The notes under the pieces were generated by a model. It saw only the letters and a program-made list of their open reading frames with translations. It was not told the origin of the DNA and made no database searches. The position numbers and the translations under genes are program-made. This document shows, in pieces, positions 46,941 to 57,639 of a stretch of 64,000 nucleotides of DNA; within the stretch, counting starts at the first letter, position 1, and each line of letters starts with the position of its first letter. This stretch comes from Buxus sempervirens (lineage: Eukaryota; Streptophyta; Magnoliopsida; Buxales; Buxaceae). The stretch lies in assembly GCA_947561395.2 (NCBI GenBank), contig OX387191.1, positions 35,543,439-35,607,438 of the forward strand, given 5' to 3'.

Positions 46941-47166
46941 GAGATACGAATATCCCAGTAGGTAACACATGCATGTTTAAACAGTTCATATAAGTAAAAT
47001 AACAGTTCATGCACGATTAAGCAATCTCGACTAAGCAAGCTCGTATAATCATTTGTATTGATCATGAATACAAAACAGTATAGTTAAACAGTTCTAAATA
47101 TGAATTTCAGCAAGTTCTATTATAAGAATCCAATATCAGAATCAATAACATAATCCATACTTTGCT
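46941..47166 (-). mobile_element. A-family LTR, second part, between elements B and C
   Basis: Continues the A-family LTR broken at 15142. GAGATACGAATATCCCAGTA onward matches 16931-17170 of the A solo LTR. The first five bases are the duplicated GAGAT. It is cut again at 47166 by element C, and the rest should lie beyond the right edge. Confidence 0.9.
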
Positions 47167-48815
47167 TGTAGACACCCCAAATTGCACTACAAAATGAGAA
47201 AATAATTGAAAACATGTAATTGGGATTTGAAAATGCATAAAATTTCATCAAACAGGCAGTGCTCGTATTTTACTTACGGGCTGGTCACGCCCGCAATTAC
47301 TTTACGGGCATGCTGCACTCGTAGTAAGAATGCGGGCAGCACTTGCCCGCAATGTATATATGGGCACGAGGTTTTTGTGCGAATTTTATCTTTGCTTGAT
47401 TTCTAAACCTTATCTGCATCCAAATATCTCTCTGGGATAGGCGAGTTCTCTTATTTATCTATTCGAATTATCCTATTTATCCTTGTTGGCCATGGATTGG
47501 CATTATCCCTATTGTCAATCCAATCTTGAGGATCATGGTATATCCCTCTGGACCAACCATGCCCCTGGGTTTGCCTATAAATAGAGGGCAGATTCTCAAG
47601 CAAATGACCATTAATTTGAAGTCTGAAGAACTCCAAGTGAAGAGAGGAATCCCTGCTACTCTGCTTGCTCAATCTAGGTAAGTCCATTTTCCCTTTTATT
47701 TTCTGTTTTCAATTCTAGAAATAATCTGATCTTCTCCATTGCTGTAGAATAAGGCCTGGTTTATAATTGTATTCCCAAATCTGCCTCCAAGTACCTCAAG
47801 AATCCTCTCTAGCCGTAAAACGTGAAGAGAGAGCTAGGGGAAAAGAGAACAGGTGGATCCGTAGGGTAGACCCACATGTGCTTTAATCTGTGAGATGTGG
47901 CTGCTTTGAATATCTTGCTAATGTTTTAATGATTTTATTTTGAATCTGGAGGAATTCTATGAATCCATGATGATTATAGAATGAGATCCCCACTTTTTTC
48001 TATAATTTGGATTTTTTACACCTTTGCACCTACAACACTGTTTTCTCGATTTTTGTGATATTAGGCTAAGATCCTAGATCTATCATGATCTATATGATAG
48101 ATCCGGATTCAGAAGCCTGAAAGTAATTTCTAGGGTTTCATGAGGTAGTTTTTGAGTCCTTTTTCATTTTTGAGAGAAGACCCTATGGTCTAAGTTCTCC
48201 CTTTTTGATGTTCTTCATCAACGTGGGTATTTTTGGTTTTGATTTCTTGATCTAATTTGAAATTTGGGCTATACCTGTGTCCTGGACTGTTCAAGTTAAA
48301 TTCTGCAATATTTTATAAAAATAACATTTTTTCTAGATTTCCAGAATTTAACTTGAAGCCAGATTTTTGAAGTTTTCACTTTAGATTTGTTTTCTCTATC
48401 TTGATTTCAGTCAATCATAAAGCCCAAATAAATGGCTCTTGTTTTCATAAGGAGTATCCAGAATTAATTGGATCATTCACATGGAAAAAAGCCCATACAT
48501 TCTTTTATTTTTCTTTTATTTTTGTTTTGATTAGCAAGCCCTTTTTTTCCTTTGAAAAACATGAACAATACCTGGCAACCACCTTGTGTGGATGAATAGG
48601 GGTGCCTAACACCTTCCCCTGTTCATAACCTAATCCCCTTACCCATCTCTGGTTGTTTTTTTAATAGGGTTATTTTTACCCTAAATTTGCCTTTTTATGC
48701 TTATTTGATATTTTGGTGTCCATTCACACCTAAACAGAATGGTGGCGACTCTTTGTTTTTAACCAATCCAGTGAGATGATTAGGAAGTCATTGAATTGAT
48801 TTTCCATGTTTCACA
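47167..48815 (+). repeat. Element C 5' LTR (1649 bp)
   Basis: From TGTAGACACCCC to CCATGTTTCACA. TATAAATA lies at 47576-47583, 409 bp from the LTR start, the same offset as in B. U3 dyads of a different motif include TGCGGGC/GCCCGCA at 47331-47351 and TTACGGGC/GCCCGCAA just before it. An inner primer-site core TGGCGACTC lies at 48743-48751. Confidence 0.88.
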
Positions 48816-48817
48816 AC

Positions 48818-48835
48818 TGGCGAATCTGCTGGGGA
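48818..48835 (+). promoter_or_regulatory. Primer-binding site of element C
   Basis: TGGCGAATCTGCTGGGGA, differing by one base from the site of element B. It lies two bases after the LTR. Confidence 0.8.
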
Positions 48836-50279
48836 CTTGTGGATTTCAGCCTTTTGGTGTATTTGTTCATGTTTTTTGATGTTTTTGTTTTGCTTGCTAT
48901 TTGGTGTTCTTAAGCATGTTTGGTATGTTTTAAATCTGATTTATTGCTTAAAAGTTCATAAGGGTAGAAACATGCTTAATTCTGATTTATAAGATTGTTT
49001 CTAGAAACATGCGTAGGGGAGGTTCATTTTGCTAAACCATGCTTATTTCTTACTGTATTTTAATAATAGCATGTGTTAATTCTTAGCATGTTCTCCATGA
49101 TGTATTTTGGTTGTATAACATGATCATATGTTTGCATGTTTGGGTGATTCTTGTGAGCATGTTTTAGGTGCTATAGGATTACTTTGTTTCCTTGTATTTG
49201 TTTACTTTGAATGTGCTTTCCTATTATTCCTTGGTTTATATATGCATGGCTACGAAAAGAGCGGCAAGGGTTTGGGACGTTGTGAATGTACCAATTTTTA
49301 CAAATGCACTGTGCACATTTTATTTTTTTACACAGCCTACCCATAACCTATAAGAAGTTGAACTCGAATGTGTGTAGCTTGGCGCAACGAGGTCGATACT
49401 TCGGAAAGCGAAAGTGAAAACATTCACCTTAGAACTTTGGGCTAATGATATGATGACAATGTGGATCTGTGATTCGATTCTGGTCATCACTAGGCTTGAG
49501 TTCTGAGTTGCCATTAAGCCAAAACCCTAAACCCTTATGCTTGAAGGTGGAAATACACGTTTTTGGCTAAAGTACACAATTACGTGGGGATATGGGTTTG
49601 TTATTGAGGGAAGGCCGTTTGCTTGGTTCACAAGCCAAGGCATAATGTGGATGCCATATTGAAGGTAAACAAGGTAACAAGGTAGCCTTAAATTTCAGCA
49701 TTCCTTTCATGTCAAGTAAGTGTCATGGTGTCCATATGTTTGGGAGGAAACTGTTCCCAATGAGGTCTGTATTTTAAGATTGGTGTAGCCCATAGAAAGA
49801 GTTTTTAACTCTGTTCAGAATTAATCATACCCAATGTTCATACAAGAGGCAACCCAAGGTACAAAACCCCTGAATATGGTGTCAATTTTGGAGGGAACAT
49901 GTGCCCTCTTGAGCATGTATTTTTGCAAGTAGGGGCAAAGTCCACTTTGGGACAGTTTAGAAGCCTTGCAAGGGTGAACCGTATGTTTGGATGAGCAATC
50001 AAAATGATCAAATCATGTAAAAACTGGAAAAAACGAAAAAGGGCTCCGTAAACCGTGTTTAGTATACAGGCTGGGCTCGCCCGTATTGGCTATACGGTCA
50101 AGGCTTGCCCGTAATTTAAGTACAGGCAAGCCCAGACCGTACTGTATATACGGTTTTTACAGAAAATTCAATTTTCACAGTTGTTTCCACCAAATCTTAT
50201 TCCTTTAAGAAATGAGTTTGAATAAAATGTTTCAAAAACTAAAAAACAAAATAAAATAAAAATGTGAAACAAATTTTTT
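48836..50279 (+). other. Leader of element C, non-coding
   Basis: No supported gene. 49245-49690 is conserved with B and D and includes GTCGATACTTCGGAAAGCG at 49392-49410. 50046-50160 is a cluster of ACGGGC-type dyads, for example ATACAGGC/GCCCGTAT near 50063-50086 (one mismatch). Confidence 0.6.
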
Positions 50280-51230
50280 TTCAAAAATACCTTTGGGCCT
50301 CTAAAAGCCTTTGAATTTCAGACCTTTTTCAAAAAATCCTTGCGCCTCTGAAAGCCTTTGAATTTTAGATCTTTTTTAAAAATATCCTGGGGCCTCTGAA
50401 AGCCTTTGAATTTCAGACCTTTTTCAAAAAATATCCCTGAGCCAGCTTTTGAATTTCAGATATTTTTCTTTGGGCCTCTAAAAGCCTTTGAATTTCAGAC
50501 CTTTTTCAAAAAATCCTTGGGCCTCTGAAAGCCTTTGAATTTCAGACTTTATCCCTAGGCCTCTGAAAGCCTTTGAATTTCAGACATTTTTCAAAAATAT
50601 CCCTGGGCCTCTGAAAGCCTTTAAATTTTAGATCTTTTTCAAAAATATCCTTGGGCCGTCTAAAAGCCTCTGAATTTTAGACAAATCATTTCTATGGGCC
50701 GTCTAAAAGCCTCTGAATTTTAGACAAATCATTTCTATGGGCCGTCTAAAAGCCTCTGAATTTTAGACATCATTTTTATGGGCCGTCTAAAAGCCTCTGA
50801 ATTTTAGACATCATTTCTATGGACCGTCTAAAAGCCTCTGAATTTTAGACAAATAATTTCTTTGGGCCGTCTAAAAGCCTCTGAAATTTAGACAAATCAT
50901 TTCTTTGGGTCGTCTAAAAGCCTCTGAATTTTAGACAAATCATTTCTATGGGCCGTTTAAAAGCCTATGAATTTTAGACATAACCTTTTTGGGCCGTTTG
51001 AAAGCCTCTGAATTTCAAACATCAATTTCTTTGGGCTGTCTATAAGCCTCTGAATTATAGACATATATCATAGGCCTTCTAAAGCCTGAATTTAGAAAAA
51101 TCATAGGACTTCTGAAAGCCTTTAAATTTCAGAACTCATATCTTGGGCCGTCTAAAAGCTTTTGAATTTTAGACATTTCTCATTCTTTGGAACCTTTTGG
51201 AAGCCCTTAAATTTCATATTCTTTTGGATT
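50280..51230 (+). repeat. Leader tandem hairpin array of element C (about 40-50-bp unit, about 20 copies)
   Basis: Each unit is essentially one hairpin around a GCCT(C/T)TGAA loop. Examples are TCTGAAA/TTTCAGA at 50395-50417, GTCTAAAA/TTTTAGAC at 50701-50725, GTTTGAAA/TTTCAAAC at 50996-51020 and GTCTATAA/TTATAGAC at 51038-51062. The stem sequence varies between units while pairing is kept. The array ends about 240 bp upstream of the gag ATG. Confidence 0.92.
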
Positions 51231-51468
51231 GTCATTTGTACCAACCACTTCTCTTCAAGGTCAATTTCGACCAAAACAAAGAAAAGAAAATTATAAAAAA
51301 ATAAAAAAACAAAAAAATCCAAACTCGTGTTCACCTGACCTGCATATATGCATTCATAGGTATGTGACTGAGATTAAATTGTTGCTGATATCTCTCTTTA
51401 TTTTTCTTTTGCAAGGTATCAATTTATTTGCAACCATAGCTCATGTGACCAGATCAAGAGCTCGCACC

Positions 51469-52443
51469 ATGAATCCCACTGAGAATGAAGCCGATGTTCC
51501 TAATCCAGACGTTGCCCTGCTACAGGAGCAAGTGGCAAGACTAGCCCGAATGCTAGAAAACTTACTGGAGGTGCAGGCCCAGCCAGTCCAAGCCCAGAAC
51601 CAAGCCTTCACTTCAAACCAAACACCTCCACCTCAAATCAATATTCCACCTTCGGTTCAACCTATTCCTGAAGCCATTTCTGAACCCACCCCGAAATCTA
51701 TACTGATCAGGGAGGAGACGGTTGAGTCTGAGAAAAAGAAGGAAAAAGAGAGAATGAGAGATGAGATTGAAAGGAAATTCATGCACAGGCTGGAGATGAT
51801 CCAGGATGAACTGAGGGAGTTGAAAGGAGTGAATAACTTTGGAGGCACTAACTTTGAAGATTTGTGCCTATACCTAGATGTTAACCTACCGGCCAAGTTC
51901 AAGTGCCCAGACCTAGATAAATACGATGGCACTGGTGACCCCATGAGCCACTTGAAGTTGTACTGCGGGGCCCTATGCCAGTTCGGTCGGGATGATGGTA
52001 TATTGATTCAGCTCTTCCAAAGGAGCTTGACTGGAACTGCTTTGAGGTGGTTTGCCACCTTAGACCATGGAAGGATCAGAAGATGGAAAGACCTAGCAGA
52101 TGCCTTCTTGGCCCAGTACAAGTTCAATTCAGAGATCATGCTAGATAGGTACGATGTGATGAGGATGAGCAAAAGTAAAGACGAATCTGTAAGGTAATAT
52201 GCCAAAAGATGGAGGGAGACTGCCTCTCAGGTCAGGCCACCTATGCTGGAGCCAGAAATGATCTCCACTTTCATTAGCACACTGAGGCAACCGTTTTACA
52301 ATCACATGGTGGGTCAAACTACCACTAACTTTGCTGCCCTAGTGCAAGTGGTAGACAGAATTGAAGATTGGATCAAGTCTGGGAAAATAGCTGATTACTC
52401 TGTAGTGTTGAACCAGGAAGCTTCCACCACTTTCTCTACATAG
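51469..52443 (+). pseudogene. Element C gag
   Basis: ATG at 51469 starts MNPTENEADVPNPDVALLQE, followed by a Gln-rich stretch, a Glu/Lys/Arg-rich coiled coil, and the Gag domain with LPAKFKCPDLDKYDGTGDPM, LYCGALCQFGRDDGILIQLF and DHGRIRRWKDLADAFLAQYK. The frame is open upstream of the ATG and encodes VTRSRART, which is also present before the ATG in B and D. Similar to the D gag throughout. Broken (about one break in this part). Confidence 0.82.
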
Positions 52444-52577
52444 AAAAAGGGAAATGGTAATGGAAATAAAAAATCTGAGGAAAGGAGAGAAGCAGAGGTG
52501 AATATGGTGCAACTTTCCAAGGAACCCTTTCAAATCAATGTCCATCCACCTCCTATTAGCCAACCCATCAAGTTCCT

Positions 52578-52991
52578 TTGCTGCCTATCCAAATTAATGT
52601 CCCTTCTGCACAACCTGTGAAGGAGGAAACAGAAGTAAGGAGGAGAAGAGAGTTTTCAAAACTGCCTATGAGACCATTTGAACTTTTGCCTACCTTACTT
52701 CAAAAGAGTTATGTGACTTTGAGGTTGCCAAATCCTCATGCAAGTAAGGGGAAGGGTTATGATTCATCTGCAATCTGTGAGTATCATATGAGCACTCCAG
52801 GGCATACCACTGATCGTTGCTTGGCCCTAAAGCATGCAATTCAGGATTTACTGGATAATAACTCCTTATCATTCAATTCAGTCACACCCATCCCATCTAC
52901 CAATAAAATTGGGGCAGGCAGCTCAAATGCAATAGGGGCAAGTTTTTTAAGAAAAAAAGATTTGACCCTTCTCAACTTATTGCTCCAGTTG
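52578..52991 (+). pseudogene. Element C gag C-terminal/zinc-finger region, cut by element D
   Basis: Encodes MRPFELLPTLLQKSYVTLRL and CEYHMSTPGHTTDRCLALKH, the Cys-His motif also seen in B (near 40060) and D (CDYHMGAPGHSTDTCWMLKH near 60910). It ends at the LTR of element D at 52992. Confidence 0.7.
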
Positions 52992-55478
52992 TGTAGACAC
53001 CCCAAATTGCATGGTAAAAATGATCAATAATCAGTAAAAATCACTATCTCCATGGAGACCAGTACAAAATTTGACAAAATGAGTTTTTTCCTTGTATCTG
53101 ACAACTCAGGTCGGATACAAGCGTATCTGTTCGTATCTGATGGAAAATGCTGGATACAAGTAGCCCTCAATGTATCCGGCAACATATGCCGGATACACAT
53201 AGGCACTAGTGTATCCGACCTGACATGTCAGATACATTAGTTTTGCTCAAAATTAGGGTTTTCCGAGAGCTTTCACCTTTTACCATCATATCCCTCATTA
53301 AATGAGTGGAAATCTCGAAAATAGCCTTAGGGTTAAGGTTGGTGGGCTATAGACCTTATGTTGTGTCTACCATCTCACCAACCCTAACCCTAGCCTTTGC
53401 CTATAAATAGGAGGCTCCTCCTTAAGCAAATGGCCAACAACTCTTGTCAAGAACTTTTGCCAAGAAGAACTCCGAGTGAAGAGGAGAACCACTGTGGAAT
53501 TGCTTCCAGAACTCAGGTAAGCCTCAAACCCTATCTTTAATTTTCTGTCTTTACATTCTAGATCTAGATCTCTTCTTCTACCTTTCTGTAGAATAAGGCC
53601 TTTGATGTGTGTATGAAAACCCTTCCCCGGCTCAAAGTATCTCAAGACTCCCCCTAGCCGTAAAACGTGAAGACTGGATCTAGGAGAAACGAGACTGGGG
53701 ATTGATCCTAGTGCTAGAACCTCTTTTGAATAAGCCTTTTGAATCTTTGAAGACCGTTCCATATTCAAAGTACCCCAAGATTATCTTGAAAAACCGTGCT
53801 TAACGGAGGGAGAGAACTAAGGGAAACGATAATGGAACGGAACCCTAGGTTGTTCTAGAACCCCTTTTTTATTGATCTAAATGCATGCTATAAGCCTCGT
53901 GATTCTATGAAAACCGTTTCATATTCAAAGTACCCCAAGATTGTCTTGAAGAACCGTGTTTAACGGGGAGAGAGAATTAAGGGAAACGATAAAGGAACGG
54001 AACCCTAGGTTGTTTTAGAACCCTATTTTGATTGATATAAATGCATGCTATCTTTTCTATGTTGTTGGAATGATTCTTACACCTACACATATATGGCACG
54101 TGATTTTGGCGGGATAAGCTCATATTTCGGATTTATTGCATTTATTGTGATAAATCTGAAATAAATAGCCCCAAGCAATTTTGGAATATTTTCAAATGAT
54201 TTTCAAAGGATTTTGATTAATCTTGCACGGATCACACACACTTTATCACTATTTGGAGTTGGTTTTCTTCAAAAATGGCTTAACTTGACAGCAATTGTAC
54301 CCCGACTTCGGACACTCATAACTTCATCGTCCGGATGACTTTTTGAGTGATTCTAGAACCATGGGAAAGGTGAGGCTGTATAATTTATGCCTACCAAATT
54401 TCATTCATTTCTATAAATCAGATTTTTGACACCTCTCTGTCGAAGTTGATAGGTCAGTTCTGATCTGAATATAGAACTTGTCACATCGACTGAGCGTCAT
54501 GTGTTCGTTTTAAGTCCGATTCGAGTGATTCTTGTTTCTAAGTTTTCCTATGGAAGTCTAGTTTTAAATCCAGTTGGTTTCATAATTGTTTGACTCCATT
54601 TGTGTCGTGACCAACGGAGTTACTCAGAGCTGTTCAACAGCACTTTTCTGGGTAAATCTGTGATCTTCGGGGCCTGTTTGGGAGACTACCCAAGGCACAT
54701 CCGAATAAATTTTTGTATGAGGCTAGTTTCATTTGAAAGATGGCCATACAGACTTCACTCACACCAAATTTCATAAATTTATATGGAGCCGATTTTGCTA
54801 GGTGATTTTCCAAACTTACCCACTCGCCACTTTTAATTATCTCCAGCAGCAATTTTAAAGGAGGCATAACTCCTAGGATTTCAACCGGATTCAATTGAAA
54901 TTTTGCATGAGTCTCTTATTTGCCATAATCTTTCAAATGAATTTGGTTTGATTCAATTTAAAATTGGATTTGAATAATTTCAAGACAAATGGCATTATCT
55001 TTTACCGAATTTTCCAGATTTGACTCAACTTGGTTTTGTGCAATCTTTGCTTTGATTTCCATTTATTGTTGATATTCCAAAAATGATATTGACATAAAAG
55101 AGGATCTGGAATTCATTTGGATCTTCATGTGAAGATATCATACATTTGTCCTTTTTCAAGTTTTTAATGATTTTTAGCAAGCTTTCTTACCTTTTTAGCA
55201 TGAACAAACACTTGGCAACCACCTTGTGTGGGTGAATGGGGGTGCCTAACACCTTCTCCTGTTTATAATATAATCCCCTTACCCATCTCTGGATTTGATT
55301 TTCAAGTAGATTTATTTTTACTCTAGAATTTGTCTTTTAACTCTTTTGCCTATTTTTGAATATTTTGGTGTCCATTCACACCCCAAAATTCTGAATGGTG
55401 GCGACTCTCCCATTTTTACGTTGAGCCCGTATGTTGACGGAGGGGAAATCATCCCGGTGATTTTTCCCATGTCTCATA
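52992..55478 (+). repeat. Element D 5' LTR (2487 bp)
   Basis: From TGTAGACACCCC to CCATGTCTCATA (terminal CA decayed). TATAAATA lies at 53402-53409, 410 bp from the start. The U3 dyad cluster is at 53088-53245. The inner primer-site core TGGCGACTC lies at 55399-55407. It is similar along its length to the element B LTR in opposite orientation. Around 53760-54010 a segment with ACCCTAGGTTGTT and GATAA[AT]GGAACGG is duplicated. Confidence 0.9.
53088..53245. promoter_or_regulatory. Dyad cluster in the U3 of element D
   Basis: Four dyads: CTTGTATCTGAC...GTCGGATACAAG, a loose one around 53133-53158, GTATCCGGCA/TGCCGGATAC near 53171-53197, and GTATCCGAC/GTCAGATAC near 53213-53237. They lie 97-253 bp from the LTR start, the same place as in B. 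Confidence 0.8.
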
Positions 55479-55480
55479 AC

Positions 55481-55498
55481 TGGCGACTCCGCTGGGGA
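55481..55498 (+). promoter_or_regulatory. Primer-binding site of element D (tRNA-Arg type)
   Basis: TGGCGACTCCGCTGGGGA, two bases after the LTR. Confidence 0.87.
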
Positions 55499-57639
55499 CT
55501 TGTGGATTTAAGCCATTTTGTGTATTTTTTTATGCTTTTCTCTAATTTTGAATACTTGCTATTTTGCTTAATTTATTTGTGTATATTGTTATATTTCAAA
55601 TCAGATTGGGATGCTTTGAAATTTATATGGATCAAAAGCATGTATGTGTGGCTTGATGTTGGCCAGAAATGTGTCTAGAAGAAGCCTATTTGGAAACATG
55701 GTTTGGATGTGTTTTGTGATAACATGCTCTAATTTAAGTTATACCATGAAAAAAAAAAGTTTTTTGAAATCTGGAAATTTGGTATAAATTTTGGGTATTC
55801 AAGCATGTTTCCCATGAATAATGCTTTTTTGTGCTTAATGGTTGTTTTATGCCATGCTTTTGATTTGGGGGGTATAGGATGACATGATTTGAGCATGAAA
55901 ACCATGAGCATGAAGTCTGGAAATTCAGTAGCCATTGTGAGGGTTTTCAAGCATGTTTTCACCATCAAAACCCTTCTTATATCATGTCAAGTAGTTGCTG
56001 AATTTTGAGGCATCAATTTGGGGTATGAGTGATATACTTTGAGCATGAAAGCAATAAAAAAACATCTGGGAATTCAGTAGCCATTTTGGGGGGTTTTCAA
56101 GCATGCTTTCTTGGACAAAAACACCTCTTGAACAATGCATATAGTTGCTGAATTTTTAGGCTTCAATTTGGGTAAAAATAATGCACCTTTGAGCATGAAA
56201 AAGAGCATGAAATCTGAGCTTTAGGGAATGCTTTTGGGTTTCAAGCATGTTTAGCATGGTTTATTTGTTGTTGGCACAAAATGATAACATGCTTATATGC
56301 TACTTTTTGGGTATGTGATAATTGTGTGCATATTGAGTGGCTTGTACTACCTTGCTTGCTTGTGTTTTCGCTTTCAATATAATGTCATATGCCATGGCTT
56401 GAAATTGTATGCATGGCTACGAAAAAGAATGGCAAGGGGCTGGGACGTTATGAATGTACCTTAAATTTCGAATGCACTTGAGCACTTTAAACTATTTGCA
56501 CAGCCTACCCATTACCTATAGGAAGTTGAACCATGAATGTAGGTAGCTTGGCGCACCGAGGTCGATACTTCGGAAAGCGAAAGTGAAAACATTCACCTTA
56601 GAATTTGAGTCAATGATGTGATGACAATGAGATCTGTGATTCGATTCCGGGCATCATTAGACTTGAGTTCTAAGTTGCCAATTAAGCCAAAACTCAAAAA
56701 CCATACGCTTGAAGGTGGAGAAACACGTTTTCAGCTAAAAGTTCACAATTTCGTTTGGGGAATTGGGTGTAAATGTGGGAAGGCCGTTTGCATGTTTCAC
56801 AGGCCAAGGTATAATACCATATTGAAGGTAACACAAGGTGGCAAGGTAAAAGCCATGTATTCTTTTATCTTTATGTGAATTTAAAGCCATAGTGTCCATA
56901 TGCTTGGGATGAAATTTTTTCCCAAAAATGTTTATAACCTAAGGTTAGTGTAACCCATAGGATGAGTTTCCAACTCAATTTAATAGTCATCCTACCCAAA
57001 GTCCAAGCAAGAGGCAACCAAGTGTACAAAGTCCAACAATTTGTGCATAACTTTGGAGGGTACAAGTACCCTCATGAATTTGTGAATTCTAGCAAGAATG
57101 ATGTCAAAGCCCAATTTGGGGCAAGTTTTAAAGGCTAAGTCAAGGTGAACATCAAGTGGGAATAAAAATAACATAATCTGGTGAAAAAATGAGTCAAAAA
57201 GGGCCATTTCGGCCTTAACCGACAACTCAGGTCGGTTAAGAAGAATTTTATTCATATCCGGCATATGTTATCGGTTACAAAGATCTATGCGTGTATCGGA
57301 CTAGTTATATCGGATACAGTAAGCCATAGCCTTATCCGATATATTATGTCGGATACATTCAAAAAATGCACAAATGGGATTTTCAGCCCGAAATTTCAAA
57401 ATAGAATGCCTAAAACACTGTGGATAATCCTTAGGCACCCCAAAAAAGAACATAAAAATGTTCCAAAAAAAATAATAAAAGAAATATAAAAATAAAATAA
57501 AATATTCTTTCAGGATTTAACCTAATTTTGAAATTCATGAAGGCAAACTAAGGTGTCATATTTTTTGATACCAATTCAATTCAAACATGTTTCAATCAAG
57601 CTCTTGAACTTGAAAACTGAGGGAATTCAGCAACAAAAA
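55499..57639 (+). other. Leader of element D, non-coding
   Basis: No supported gene. 55700-56270 holds about five diverged copies of a unit with TTTTCAAGCATG and CTGGAAATT (also in B at 43690-44450). 56405-56850 is the block conserved with B and C, with GTCGATACTTCGGAAAGCG at 56561-56579. 57214-57355 is a dyad cluster including CTTAACCGAC/GTCGGTTAAG (perfect 10-bp stem, 57214-57240) and TATCCGA/TCGGATA at 57333-57355. Confidence 0.68.

Larger units (their letters stand above)
47167..52991 (+). mobile_element. Element C: Tat-type Ty3/gypsy element, 5' part, cut by element D
   Basis: Contains a 5' LTR (47167-48815), primer site, long leader, tandem array and gag on the plus strand. It is interrupted in the gag/zinc-finger region at 52992 by element D. 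The LTR start TGTAGACACCCCAAATTGCA and the overall order match B and D, but most of the leader differs. The 3' half and TSD partner are outside the window. Broken; age cannot be estimated from one LTR. Confidence 0.85.
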
